Positions 8,184 to 16,893 of a stretch of DNA of 64,000 nt are shown here, in pieces. The DNA lies in assembly GCF_009789675.1 (NCBI RefSeq), contig NZ_CP046913.1, positions 2,976,001-3,040,000 on the forward strand, read 5' to 3'. A program made the translations under genes and the position numbers. The notes beneath the pieces were generated by a model that worked only from the letters and a program-made list of their open reading frames with translations, made no database searches and was not told the DNA's origin. Positions within the stretch are counted from its first letter, which is position 1; each line of letters begins with the position of its first letter. The stretch comes from Paraburkholderia acidisoli (GTDB taxonomy: Bacteria > Pseudomonadota > Gammaproteobacteria > Burkholderiales > Burkholderiaceae).

Positions 8184-9548
8184 TCAGCTCTTCTTTTTCT
8201 TGACCGGCCGCACGTAGCCCGTTTTCGCGAGCTGGCGCTTTTCGTTGAGCGCGAGCGTGTCTTCGGGCACGTCCTTCCAGACCGTCGTGCCCGCCGCGAT
8301 CGTGACGTTGCGGCCCACGCGCACCGGCGCGACGAGCTGCGTGTCCGAGCCGACGAAGACGTTGTCCTCGATGATCGTGCGATGCTTGTTCGCGCCGTCG
8401 TAGTTGCACGTGATCGTGCCCGCGCCGATATTCACGCCCGCGCCGATATCGGCGTCGCCCACGTAGCTCAGGTGATTCGCCTTCGAGCCGAGGCCGATAT
8501 TGGCGTTCTTCACTTCGACGAAGTTGCCCACGTGCACCTCGTTCGCGAGCGCCGCGCCCGGACGCAAGCGCGCGTAAGGCCCGAGCACCGCGTTCGCGCC
8601 GACCGTGGCGCTTTCGATATGCGTGTATGCGTCCACGCGCGTGCCCGCGCCGATCTGCGCCGAGCGGATCACGCAGTTCGGGCCGATGCTCACGTTGTCG
8701 CCGAGCGTCACGTCGCCTTCGAACACGCAGTTCACGTCGATGAACACGTCGCGCCCGCAGATGAGCGTGCCGCGCACGTCGATGCGCGCCGGGTCGGCGA
8801 GCGTCGCGCCCGCGACCAGCAGCGCCTCGGCCACGTTGCGCTGATGCACGCGCTCGAGTTCGGCGAGCTGCGGCTTGCTGTTCACGCCGAGCGTTTCCCA
8901 TTCGGCGTCGGGCTGCGCGGTCACGACCGCGTGACCCGCGGCGATGGCGGTTTCGACCACGTCGGTGAGGTAGTACTCGCCCTGGGCGTTGTCGTTCTTG
9001 AGCGCGGCGAGCCAGCCCGCGAGCGGCGCCGTGGGCGTGACGATGATGCCGGTGTTGATCTCGGCGATCTGGCGTTCGGCCTCGTTGGCGTCTTTCTGCT
9101 CGACGATGCGCCGCACGTGGCCCGCCGCGTCGCGCACGATGCGGCCATAGCCGGTCGGGTCGTCGAGCGTGACGGTGAGAATGCCGTACTGGTTGGCGCC
9201 CGCGGCGGCGGTCAGACGCTCGAGCGTGGAAACGCGCGTGAGCGGCACGTCGCCGTACAGCACCAGCGTGGGCACGCTCGTGTCGAGCAGCGGCAGCGCC
9301 TGCGCGAGCGCGTGGCCCGTGCCGAGCTGCTGCGCCTGCGTGGCGAATTGCACGTCGGGCGCGCCCACGGCTTCGCGCACCGCTTCGCCGCCGTGCCCCG
9401 TGACGACGACGAGTCGTGTGGGCGCCAGCTTGCGGGCGGTGTCGATAACGTGCGAGAGGAGCGGTTTGCCGGCGAGCGGATGGAGGACTTTGGGCAGCAC
9501 GGAGTGCATGCGTTTGCCCATGCCGGCCGCGAGAATCACGATGTTCAT
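8184..9548 (-). CDS. glmU: Bifunctional GlmU: N-acetylglucosamine-1-phosphate uridylyltransferase / glucosamine-1-phosphate acetyltransferase
   Basis: A 454-residue enzyme performing the last two steps of UDP-GlcNAc synthesis. The N-terminal pyrophosphorylase domain has LAAGMGKRM and PKVLHPL, with the nucleotide-binding YGDVPL near residue 100. The C-terminal half is a left-handed beta helix of hexapeptide repeats containing the acetyl-CoA site ([23 protein letters not shown]). It ends in a lysine-rich tail VKKKKS. Length matches E. coli GlmU (456). The ATG at 9548 is the only one placed directly before the first strand MNIVIL. It lies directly upstream of glmS in the same direction. Confidence 0.98.
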   Translation of the reverse strand: MNIVILAAGMGKRMHSVLPKVLHPLAGKPLLSHVIDTARKLAPTRLVVVTGHGGEAVREAVGAPDVQFATQAQQLGTGHALAQALPLLDTSVPTLVLYGDVPLTRVSTLERLTAAAGANQYGILTVTLDDPTGYGRIVRDAAGHVRRIVEQKDANEAERQIAEINTGIIVTPTAPLAGWLAALKNDNAQGEYYLTDVVETAIAAGHAVVTAQPDAEWETLGVNSKPQLAELERVHQRNVAEALLVAGATLADPARIDVRGTLICGRDVFIDVNCVFEGDVTLGDNVSIGPNCVIRSAQIGAGTRVDAYTHIESATVGANAVLGPYARLRPGAALANEVHVGNFVEVKNANIGLGSKANHLSYVGDADIGAGVNIGAGTITCNYDGANKHRTIIEDNVFVGSDTQLVAPVRVGRNVTIAAGTTVWKDVPEDTLALNEKRQLAKTGYVRPVKKKKS

Positions 9549-9774
9549 TGCATCGGTGACGAAAGGAATAAGAGCAGACGATTCTAGCATGGGGTGTTTG
9601 GCCGCAACGGCCGGTTGGCCGGGCGTTTGCGCCCCATGCAACACGCATTGACAACGTCCGCAAGCCCCGCCGCCAGTGCAATCCGACAGCGCCGTCGGGG
9701 CCGGCGCCATCGGTTATCAGTCATCGGCTAGCGGCGGAACCCGGCTACCGTGCCCGCTGATACCCGTCGTGTCA

Positions 9775-10806
9775 TCACAACTCGTCGAGCGGCGTGAACT
9801 TGAGCGTCGCGCCGCCCTGCGAGCCTTCGCCCGGCGCCGGATCGGTCGAGCACGGTTCCTCGTCGAACGCGATGTCGCCGGCCGGATCGGCTTCGCCCGT
9901 CGCGCGCAGATCCTTGAAGTTGAAGAGACCCGTATCCATCAGATGCGAGGGCACGACGTTGCCGAGCGCATTGAACATGTTCTCGACGCGGCCCGGGAAC
10001 CGCTTGTCCCAGTCGCGAATCAGCGCCTTCATTTCGGCGCGCTTGAGGTTCGGCTGGCTGCCGCACAGGTTGCACGGAATGATGGGGAATTCGCGCAGTT
10101 CCGCGTACTTTTCCAGATCGACTTCCTTCACGTACGCGAGCGGCCGGATCACAACGTTCTTGCCGTCGTCCGATTGCAGCTTGGGCGGCATGCCCTTGAG
10201 CTTGCCGCCGTGGAACAGGTTCAGCAGCAGCGTTTGCAGGATGTCGTCGCGATGGTGGCCGAGCGCGATCTTGGTCGCGCCCAGCTCGCCCGCCACGCGG
10301 TAAAGAATGCCGCGGCGCAGGCGCGAGCACAGCGAACAGGTCGTTTTGCCTTCCGGCACGAGCCGCTTGACGATGCTGTAGGTGTCCTGGTTCTCGATGT
10401 GATAAGGCACGCCCACCTGGTCGAGATACGCGGGCAGCACGTGCTCGGGAAAGCCGGGCTGCTTCTGGTCGAGATTTACCGCGACGATGTCGAAGTGGAT
10501 CGGCGCGCGCTCGCGCAGGCGCAGCAGCACGTCGAGCATGGCGTAGCTGTCCTTGCCGCCCGAGAGGCAGACCATGACCTTGTCGCCGTCCTCGATCATG
10601 TTGTAGTCGCCGATCGCCTGGCCGACCTGCCGCACGATGCGCTTGAACAGCTTGTTGTTCTCGTAGGCGTCTTTCTGCTCGCGGCGCGTGAGCGGGCGGC
10701 GGGCGCCGGTTTCGGCGCTGGCCTGGGTGCTGGCTTGCGCGCCGGCTTCTGTGCCGGGCGCCTGGCTGGCGTCCTCGCCGACGGGCAAGGTTTCGGGGGC
10801 GTTCAT
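9775..10806 (-). CDS. ttcA: tRNA 2-thiocytidine biosynthesis protein TtcA
   Basis: A 343-residue PP-loop ATPase that puts sulfur on cytidine 32 of tRNA. The PP-loop SGGKDS is at 82-87. Cysteines C156/C159 and C244/C247 are the paired CxxC motifs that hold the iron-sulfur cluster. The first 40 residues form an Ala/Gln/Gly-rich tail and the last 40 are also low complexity; the core is standard. Only three bases separate it from the upstream folB stop codon, so it should be translated from the folB transcript. Confidence 0.96.
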   Translation of the reverse strand: MNAPETLPVGEDASQAPGTEAGAQASTQASAETGARRPLTRREQKDAYENNKLFKRIVRQVGQAIGDYNMIEDGDKVMVCLSGGKDSYAMLDVLLRLRERAPIHFDIVAVNLDQKQPGFPEHVLPAYLDQVGVPYHIENQDTYSIVKRLVPEGKTTCSLCSRLRRGILYRVAGELGATKIALGHHRDDILQTLLLNLFHGGKLKGMPPKLQSDDGKNVVIRPLAYVKEVDLEKYAELREFPIIPCNLCGSQPNLKRAEMKALIRDWDKRFPGRVENMFNALGNVVPSHLMDTGLFNFKDLRATGEADPAGDIAFDEEPCSTDPAPGEGSQGGATLKFTPLDEL

Positions 10807-10809
10807 GAA

Positions 10810-11205
10810 TCAGTCCTCTTTGATGCGAAAGACTTCGACGCCCACCGCGTCGCAGTCCGGATAAACGTCGGGCTTTTCGGTCGAGACGCGCACCGCGCGC
10901 ACCTGCTCGTGCGAGAGCAGCGCGGCCGCGAGGTCGTCGCAGAGCGTTTCCTGCAGATGGATGTGGCCCTTGCCCACGCGCTCGGCAACGGTCGCGCGCA
11001 TGAAGTCGTAATCGACGACTTCGCGCAGCTTGTCCTCGTGCGGCGTCGTGGAAGCGAGCGGCACGTACAGGTCGACGTTGATGACGACGCGCTGCTCGCC
11101 GCGCTTTTCGAAATCGTGCACGCCGATGTTGATGTGCACTTCGTAGTTGCGCAGGAAGAGCCGGCGGCAATCGGCGAGCCGGGGATGAAGTAAAACGGCG
11201 GACAT
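10810..11205 (-). CDS. folB: Dihydroneopterin aldolase
   Basis: A 131-residue FolB-type enzyme that cleaves dihydroneopterin to 6-hydroxymethyl-dihydropterin in folate synthesis. Visible features are LFLRNYEVHINIGVHDFEK with the conserved I-G-x-x-x-x-E/K opening, QRVVINVDLYV, DYDFM and LQETLCDDLA, and the C-terminal VRVSTEKPDVYPDCDAVGVE. Size fits the family (about 120). It is the first gene of a folB-ttcA pair and lies 274 bases downstream of a pterin-reductase-like gene on the same strand, which supports a pterin role. Confidence 0.93.
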   Translation of the reverse strand: MSAVLLHPRLADCRRLFLRNYEVHINIGVHDFEKRGEQRVVINVDLYVPLASTTPHEDKLREVVDYDFMRATVAERVGKGHIHLQETLCDDLAAALLSHEQVRAVRVSTEKPDVYPDCDAVGVEVFRIKED

Positions 11206-11479
11206 GTGCGTTCCAGTCGATAAAAGCGTGCGGTTCAACCTCGCACGTGGGCGGGCGCAGCGCGCCCTCTGGTCTTCCGGCCGGGTGGCCGGTCTGCGAA
11301 ACCGCTCGTGCGCGGCGGCTCGCTTCGTTGCTCTGCGCTCGCCGGCGCGGCCCTCGGGCGTGGCGGCGAATCGCGGGGTGTATCGGTTACTGCATTTAGT
11401 TGCAAATCTCAGCGCCGATCGATGTGCCAACCGACGTGCAACTTCGGCGTGCTGCTTCGTGCCAATCAGGCGCCGCGAT

Positions 11480-12337
11480 TCACGCGTCGCCGCCCGTCAA
11501 AAACATCACGTCGCGCGGCAGCGGCACGAGATGCTGGCCGCCGTCCACCACGAGCGTCGTGCCCGTCACGCCCGCCGCGCGCGCCAGATACAGCGCCGCC
11601 TCGACGAGATCGCCGGGCCGCGACGCGCGCTTGAGCGGCGTGACGCGGTGCGCGGCGGCGAAACCTTCCGGCGTCTGGTCGCCCGACTGCAGCGTGAGAC
11701 CCGGCGCGAGCCCGACCACGCGCACCTTCGGCGCGAGCGCCTGGGCCAGCGCGACGGTCGCGTTCGCGAGCGCGGCCTTCGTGAGCGTGTACGACAGATA
11801 GTCGGGGTTCATGTTGTACAGCTTCTGGTCCAGCACGTTGATCACGCAGGTGCGCAGCGCCTCGTCCTCCACGGCCGCCTCGGGCGTGGCCTCGAACAGC
11901 GTGCGCGCGAGCACGAGCGGCGCGCCCACGTTGATCGCCATCAGGTCGAGCAGCTTCGTATAGCCGACGTCGCGCGCCGTGTCTTCCTCGAAACGCGAGG
12001 CGTTGTTGAGCACGCAAACCGGCCGGCCGAGCGCCGCGGCGCAGTCGGGCACGAGCCGCGCCACCTCGGCCTCGTTCGCCAGATTCGCGTGCAGCGCCAC
12101 GGCACGGCGGCCCATGGCGGCGATCTGCTCGACCACCTCCTCGGCGCCCGCGCGCGATTCGCCGTAATGCACCGCCACGTCCCAGCCGCGCGCCGCGAAG
12201 CCGAGCGACAACTCGCGCCCGATGCGGCGGCCGCCGCCCGTCACCAGCACCACGGGCGCCGGGAAATCAGGGCGCGATGCTTCGCCGCTCGACGGGGTAT
12301 CGGCAGCAGCCGGGCGGATCACCGAAGTTGCGCTCAT
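11480..12337 (-). CDS. Short-chain dehydrogenase resembling pteridine reductase (PTR1/FolM type)
   Basis: A 285-residue NADPH-type SDR. The dinucleotide loop reads TGGGRRIG (33-40), the TGxxxRxG form that marks pteridine reductases rather than the usual TGxxxGIG. The usual catalytic Ser is absent: Asp170 stands 13 residues before Tyr183 in Y183-x3-K187, the same Asp-Tyr-Lys spacing as in trypanosomatid PTR1. The gene lies just upstream of folB on the same strand. From these I infer reduction of dihydropterin or dihydrofolate, like FolM. The first 25 residues are a variable tail. Its start is only 13 bases from the start of the divergent methyltransferase gene. It could still be another SDR; the family fit is strong, the substrate is inferred. 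Confidence 0.82.
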   Translation of the reverse strand: MSATSVIRPAAADTPSSGEASRPDFPAPVVLVTGGGRRIGRELSLGFAARGWDVAVHYGESRAGAEEVVEQIAAMGRRAVALHANLANEAEVARLVPDCAAALGRPVCVLNNASRFEEDTARDVGYTKLLDLMAINVGAPLVLARTLFEATPEAAVEDEALRTCVINVLDQKLYNMNPDYLSYTLTKAALANATVALAQALAPKVRVVGLAPGLTLQSGDQTPEGFAAAHRVTPLKRASRPGDLVEAALYLARAAGVTGTTLVVDGGQHLVPLPRDVMFLTGGDA

Positions 12338-12350
12338 TTACAATGCCGGG

Positions 12351-13565
12351 ATGAATCCGAAAGCTCACGAACCCGCTAGTTTACCTGTTCCCGAGCCGAT
12401 CGCGCTCGCGCAGTCCGAGGCGCTCGCGGCCACGTTGCGCGCCGAGATCGCCGCGGCGGGCGGCTGGCTGCCGTTCGACCGTTACATGGAGCGCGCGCTC
12501 TACGCGCCCAAGCTCGGCTATTACGGCGGCGGCGCGCGCAAATTCGGCCTGCTCGCCGAAGACGGCAGCGACTTCGTCACCGCGCCCGAACTCTCGCCGC
12601 TCTTTGCCGCGACCCTGGCGCGCGCCGTGGCCGAGGCGCTCGCCGCGAGCGGCACGCACCGCCTGATGGAATTCGGCGCGGGCACCGGGCGGCTCGCCGC
12701 GGGCGTGATGCTCGCGCTCGACGCGGCGGGCGTGGCGTTCGATTCCTACGCGATCGTCGATCTTTCGGGCGAGTTGCGCGAACGCCAGCGCGAGACCATC
12801 GCCCGGCTCGCGCCCGCGCTGCTCGACCGCGTGACGTGGCTCGACGCGCTGCCCGCGCAATTCGAAGGCGTGGTGCTCGGCAACGAAGTGCTCGACGCCA
12901 TGCCCGTGCGCCTCTACGCGCGCAAGGACGCCGTGTGGCACGAACGCGGCGTGAGCGTGAACGCCGCGGGCGCGCTCGAGTTCGCCGATCAACCCGCGCA
13001 TTCGGGCAGCGAGGCGAGCTGGCGCGACGGCGGCGCGAACGGTGTGCTCGCGGGCCTCGAAGGCAGCGAAGACTACGTGACGGAAACGCACGAGGCCGCG
13101 CTCGCGTTCACGCGCACCGTCTGCACGATGCTCGCGCGCGGCGCGGCGTTTTTCATCGACTACGGCTTTCCGCGCCACGAGTACTACCACCCGCAGCGCG
13201 TGCAGGGCACGTTGATGTGCCACTACCGGCATCGCGCGCACGGCGACCCGTTTCTGTATCCGGGCTTGCAGGACATCACCGCGCACGTGGAATTCACGGG
13301 CATCGCCGAGGCGGGCGTGGATGCGGGCGCGGACCTGCTCGGCTACACCTCGCAGGCGCGCTTCCTGATGAACGCGGGCATCACCGAAGTGCTCGGCGAG
13401 ATCGATCCGCACGACGCGCGGCGCTTTCTGCCCGCCGCGAACGCCGTGCAGAAACTCGTTTCGGAAGCCGAGATGGGCGAACTGTTCAAGGTGATCGCGT
13501 TTTCGCGCGGTATCGGCACGACCCTCGCGGCGTTCGCGCGCGGCGACCGCAGCCACACGCTCTAG
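12351..13565 (+). CDS. SAM-dependent methyltransferase, MidA/NDUFAF7-like family
   Basis: A 404-residue protein of the Methyltransf_28 (DUF185) family. Motifs: FDRYMERALYAPKLGYYGGG near the N-terminus, the SAM-binding LMEFGAGTGRLA around residue 105, GNEVLDAMPV, FFIDYGFPRHEYYHPQR and GTLMCHYRHRAHGDPF. Eukaryotic members methylate an arginine of a complex I subunit; bacterial substrates are not established. The ATG at 12351 was chosen because it starts shortly before the conserved region and the divergent gene begins at 12337. A small DUF2905 gene follows after 30 bases and may share the transcript. Confidence 0.9.
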   Translation: MNPKAHEPASLPVPEPIALAQSEALAATLRAEIAAAGGWLPFDRYMERALYAPKLGYYGGGARKFGLLAEDGSDFVTAPELSPLFAATLARAVAEALAASGTHRLMEFGAGTGRLAAGVMLALDAAGVAFDSYAIVDLSGELRERQRETIARLAPALLDRVTWLDALPAQFEGVVLGNEVLDAMPVRLYARKDAVWHERGVSVNAAGALEFADQPAHSGSEASWRDGGANGVLAGLEGSEDYVTETHEAALAFTRTVCTMLARGAAFFIDYGFPRHEYYHPQRVQGTLMCHYRHRAHGDPFLYPGLQDITAHVEFTGIAEAGVDAGADLLGYTSQARFLMNAGITEVLGEIDPHDARRFLPAANAVQKLVSEAEMGELFKVIAFSRGIGTTLAAFARGDRSHTL

Positions 13566-13595
13566 CGCCTCACACCACGTAGCGACATCGACATC

Positions 13596-13790
13596 ATGAT
13601 CCGCTGGTTTCTCACCACTTTCATCGCCGTGGCGATCCTGTCGGGCGCGCAGCCGTGGCTCAAGAAGCTCGGCATCGGCCGCATGCCCGGCGACGTCACG
13701 CTGCGGATCTTCGGCCGCGAGTATCCGCTGCCTTTCATGTCGACGCTGGTGCTCTCGATGGCGCTGTCGTTTCTCGTGCGCGTGCTGTAA
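13596..13790 (+). CDS. DUF2905 family small membrane protein
   Basis: A 64-residue protein with two hydrophobic segments (about 4-20 and 47-63) flanking the conserved middle GIGRMPGDVTLRIFGREYP, the hallmark of DUF2905. Function of the family is unknown; it is an inner-membrane hairpin. It lies 30 bases after the methyltransferase gene on the same strand and is probably co-transcribed. Confidence 0.9.
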   Translation: MIRWFLTTFIAVAILSGAQPWLKKLGIGRMPGDVTLRIFGREYPLPFMSTLVLSMALSFLVRVL

Positions 13791-13844
13791 ATCCTGACGT
13801 TCGCGGCCGGTGCCGTTCGCGCCGCTCCCGCCGCTCGCGCCGCC

Positions 13845-15101
13845 TCACGCCTCGGCGACCAGCGCGGCCTCGACCGCCGCGACGCGCGCCTGATGCACGG
13901 CGTCCTTGATCTTCTCCGTCGCGCCCTGCGGGTGCGCCTTCGCCACGCCTTGCGCGATCGCGCCCGCATCCACGCCGCGCGCCGCCACGAGCGCCACGCG
14001 CAAGCGTTCGGCTTGCGGATACGGCGCGTTTTCCCAGTTCAGACGTCCGCGCAAATCGCACTCGCAGGCCTGCAAGGCCTCGGCGAAACGCGCGGGTTTG
14101 CGCAGCGCGTCGCAGCGCTCGAGCATGCGCACGAGCGAAGCCGCGTTCATGTCCATCACGCGATGCATGTTGCCGTGCTCGCGCGCGACCAGCGTGGCGA
14201 GATCGCGGCATTCGTTCGGCACGCGCAGGCGGTCGCACAGCGGCTTGAGCAGATCGACGCTGCGCCCTTCATGACCGATGTGACGCGGCAGCACGTCTTC
14301 GGGCGTGGTCGCCTTGCCGAGATCGTGCGTGAGCGCCGCGAAGCGCACCGGCAACGTGTAGTTCTGCATGGCCGCGTGGTCGATCACCATCATCACGTGC
14401 ACGCCCGTATCCACTTCGGGGTGATAGTCGGCGCGTTGCGGCACGCCCCATAGCGCGTCCACTTCCGGCAGCACGCGCGCGAGCGCGCCGCATTCGCGCA
14501 GCACCGCGAACATGCGCGAGGGCTTCGTTTCCATCAGGCCGCGCGAGAGTTCCTGCCACACGCGCTCGGGCACGAGCGCATCCACTTCGCCCGACTTCAC
14601 CATCTCGCGCATGAGCGCGAGCGTTTCGGGCGCGAGGGTGAAATCGGCGAAACGGGCCGCGAAACGCGCGATGCGCAGGATGCGCACGGGATCTTCGAGA
14701 AACGCCTCGCTCACGTGCCGAAACACGCGGTTGCCGAGATCGCGCGCGCCGCCGGACGGATCGACCACCGGACCCGTGAGCACGCCGCCGGGCTGCACCT
14801 CGCGCGCCATCGCGTTGATGGTGAGATCGCGCCGCGCGAGATCCTCTTCGAGCGTCACGTCGGGCGCGTAGAAAAACTGGAAGCCGTGATAGCCGGCCGC
14901 CGTCTTGCGCTCGGTGCGCGCGAGCGCGTATTCCTCCTGCGTCTCGGGATGCAGGAACACCGGAAAGTCCTTGCCGACGGGCCGATACCCCTGCGCCACC
15001 ATCTGCTCCGGCGTCGCGCCCACGACCACGTAGTCGCGGTCGCGCACCGGCAGCCCGAGCATCTCGTCGCGGATCGCACCGCCCACCACGTAGATCTTCA
15101 T
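13845..15101 (-). CDS. cca: Multifunctional CCA tRNA nucleotidyltransferase
   Basis: A 418-residue enzyme adding or repairing the 3' CCA of tRNAs. The class II nucleotidyltransferase head has YVVGGAIRDEMLG and the catalytic DRDYVVVG, then LARRDLTINAMA, DPSGGARDL and the RILRIARFAARF neck. A C-terminal HD domain (LTHDLGK, HIGHEGR) gives the phosphatase/phosphodiesterase activities of the gamma/beta-proteobacterial long form. Length matches E. coli (412). Its ATG overlaps the stop codon of the upstream glutathione transferase gene by one base (TGATG), so the pair is translationally coupled. Confidence 0.97.
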   Translation of the reverse strand: MKIYVVGGAIRDEMLGLPVRDRDYVVVGATPEQMVAQGYRPVGKDFPVFLHPETQEEYALARTERKTAAGYHGFQFFYAPDVTLEEDLARRDLTINAMAREVQPGGVLTGPVVDPSGGARDLGNRVFRHVSEAFLEDPVRILRIARFAARFADFTLAPETLALMREMVKSGEVDALVPERVWQELSRGLMETKPSRMFAVLRECGALARVLPEVDALWGVPQRADYHPEVDTGVHVMMVIDHAAMQNYTLPVRFAALTHDLGKATTPEDVLPRHIGHEGRSVDLLKPLCDRLRVPNECRDLATLVAREHGNMHRVMDMNAASLVRMLERCDALRKPARFAEALQACECDLRGRLNWENAPYPQAERLRVALVAARGVDAGAIAQGVAKAHPQGATEKIKDAVHQARVAAVEAALVAEA

Positions 15102-15748
15102 CAGTCGTCGCGCTCGTCGTCGGCCACGCGGTGGGTTTCGCGCAGGGCCGCCTCGACCCAGTCGGCCACGGCGGGCAGTGCGCGCACGCTCCCGGCATAC
15201 GCGGCGGCTTCGGCGGACAACGCGGGCTGGTAGCTCGCGAAGCGCATCACGACCGGCGCGTACATGGCGTCGGCAATGCTGAATTCGCCGAACAGGAACG
15301 GGCCGCCGCTTTCGGCGAGGCACGCGCGCCAGATCGCGTCGATGCGCGCGACGTCGGCGAGCGCCGCGGGCGTCGCGCCGGCGCCGGGCTTCTGCTTGCG
15401 AATGTTCATCGGCATCTCGTTGCGCAGCGCGCCGAAGCCCGAGTGCATTTCGGCGCTCACGCTGCGGGCGCGGGCGCGCGCGTTGGCCTCGCGCGGCCAG
15501 AGCGCGTGCTGCGGGAAGCGTTCGACCAGGGTTTCGGCGATGGCGAGCGAATCCCACACGGCGAAGCCGTCGTCATCGACGAGACAGGGCACCTTGCCCG
15601 ACGCCGAAAACGCGAGTATCGACGACTTCGTGCCGGGTTCGCCGAGTTCGATCAGCACCTCCTCGAACGCGATGCCGAAGTGCTTGAGCAGCAGCCACGG
15701 GCGCATCGACCACGACGAATAGTTCTTGTCTCCAATGACGAGCTTCAT
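15101..15748 (-). CDS. Glutathione S-transferase family protein
   Basis: A 215-residue cytosolic GST. The N-terminal thioredoxin-like domain has KLVIGDKNYSSWSMRPWLLL with the catalytic serine region SSWS, and the cis-proline region GKVPCLVDDD; then W-D-S-LAIAETL(V/A)ERFP leads to the helical domain. The opening KNYSSWS...PW is characteristic of the YfcF/YfcG-like bacterial group. Substrate unknown; it may act in peroxide or electrophile detoxification. The downstream cca start overlaps its stop codon. AAGG lies close before the ATG. Confidence 0.9.
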   Translation of the reverse strand: MKLVIGDKNYSSWSMRPWLLLKHFGIAFEEVLIELGEPGTKSSILAFSASGKVPCLVDDDGFAVWDSLAIAETLVERFPQHALWPREANARARARSVSAEMHSGFGALRNEMPMNIRKQKPGAGATPAALADVARIDAIWRACLAESGGPFLFGEFSIADAMYAPVVMRFASYQPALSAEAAAYAGSVRALPAVADWVEAALRETHRVADDERDD

Positions 15749-15817
15749 GCCTTGTTTTGACCGTAAAAGTAAGTGAGGCGCGCCGGCGCCCTGCGATCAT
15801 CCTCGACTGGCGAGGAT

Positions 15818-16774
15818 TTAGCGCCCCGCGCTCGCGCGGAAGATGTTCAGCCGCGAGCGCAGCGAGGCATTGGCCAGATAGAGCGGCGCGATCGTTTCGA
15901 TGCTGGCGGGATCGAGGTCCAGCTCGGGCGCGAGCGGCCCGGTCAGCACGTTGTCCACCTTCATCGAATCGAGATTATCGCGCGTGATGACGGGCACGCC
16001 GGGCGCCATTTCGAACGAGAGCGCCTGCAGGCGGCCGAACGCCTCGGGCAGGCGCACGATGCGCGCGTTGCGGCCGATCGCTTCGCCGCAATACTGCACG
16101 AGCTGTTCGAGCGTGTAGACGCTCGGTCCACCCAGCTCGTAGGTGCGGCCCGTGGCGGCGTCGAGGTCGAGCACGTTGACGATCGCCCGCGAAACGTCGC
16201 CCACGAACACGGGCTGAAACCGCGCCTCGGGCATCGCGAGCGGGATCACGGGAAGAAGCTTTTGCAGCAGCGCGAAACGGTTGAGGAAGTTGTCCTCGGG
16301 ACCGAACACGACGGACGGCCGGAAGATCGTGGAAGCGAGCGCCGGCGACGCATGCACGGCTTTCTCGCCGTCGCCCTTCGAGCGCTGGTACATGCTCGGG
16401 CCATTGGAGTCCGCGCCGAGCGCGCTCAGGTGCACGAGCCGGTGCACGCCCTTGCTTTCGCAGGCGGCCACGATCTTCGTGGGCAGCTCGACATGCATTT
16501 TGGCGAAACCCGGCCCGTACGGCTTGCCCTGGCCGCCGTTGAGCACGCCCACGAGATTCACGACGGCGTCCGCGCCTTCGAGAAACGCGGCGAGCGCGAC
16601 CGGATCGAAGACGTCGGTTTCGATCACGTCGACGGGCAGCATGGTGAGATGGCGCGCATTGAAGCGGCGGCGCGTGGCGATGCGCACGTTCTTGCCCGCT
16701 TCGACGAGCGCGTTGACGAGATGGCTGCCGATGAATCCCGAACCGCCGATGACCGCGATGGTTTGATGCTTCAT
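15818..16774 (-). CDS. NAD(P)-binding protein of the complex I NDUFA9-like family
   Basis: A 318-residue atypical/extended SDR. The Rossmann opening is IAVIGGSGFIGSHLVNALVEAG, followed by VVNLVGVLNGGQ, LVHLSALGAD and a Y-x3-K-like MYQRSKGDGE, with RPSVVFGPEDNFLNRF, the usual signature of the NDUFA9/YfcH-like branch. It lacks the C-terminal sugar-binding region of epimerases. In bacteria the family is thought to use NAD(P) in quinone or envelope metabolism; no substrate is assigned. An AAGGGAGG ribosome site six bases before the ATG fixes the start. It lies 119 bases downstream of the lytic transglycosylase gene. Confidence 0.9.
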   Translation of the reverse strand: MKHQTIAVIGGSGFIGSHLVNALVEAGKNVRIATRRRFNARHLTMLPVDVIETDVFDPVALAAFLEGADAVVNLVGVLNGGQGKPYGPGFAKMHVELPTKIVAACESKGVHRLVHLSALGADSNGPSMYQRSKGDGEKAVHASPALASTIFRPSVVFGPEDNFLNRFALLQKLLPVIPLAMPEARFQPVFVGDVSRAIVNVLDLDAATGRTYELGGPSVYTLEQLVQYCGEAIGRNARIVRLPEAFGRLQALSFEMAPGVPVITRDNLDSMKVDNVLTGPLAPELDLDPASIETIAPLYLANASLRSRLNIFRASAGR

Positions 16775-16893
16775 CTTCGACCTCCCTTCAGGCTTGGCGA
16801 ACGAATACGCCGCGCGAGAGGTCCGGCCCGGAAAGCCGGCCGGTCACGCGGCGCGCTTCGCGAAGCGCACGCCGCGTGCCAGCGGCATGACGC

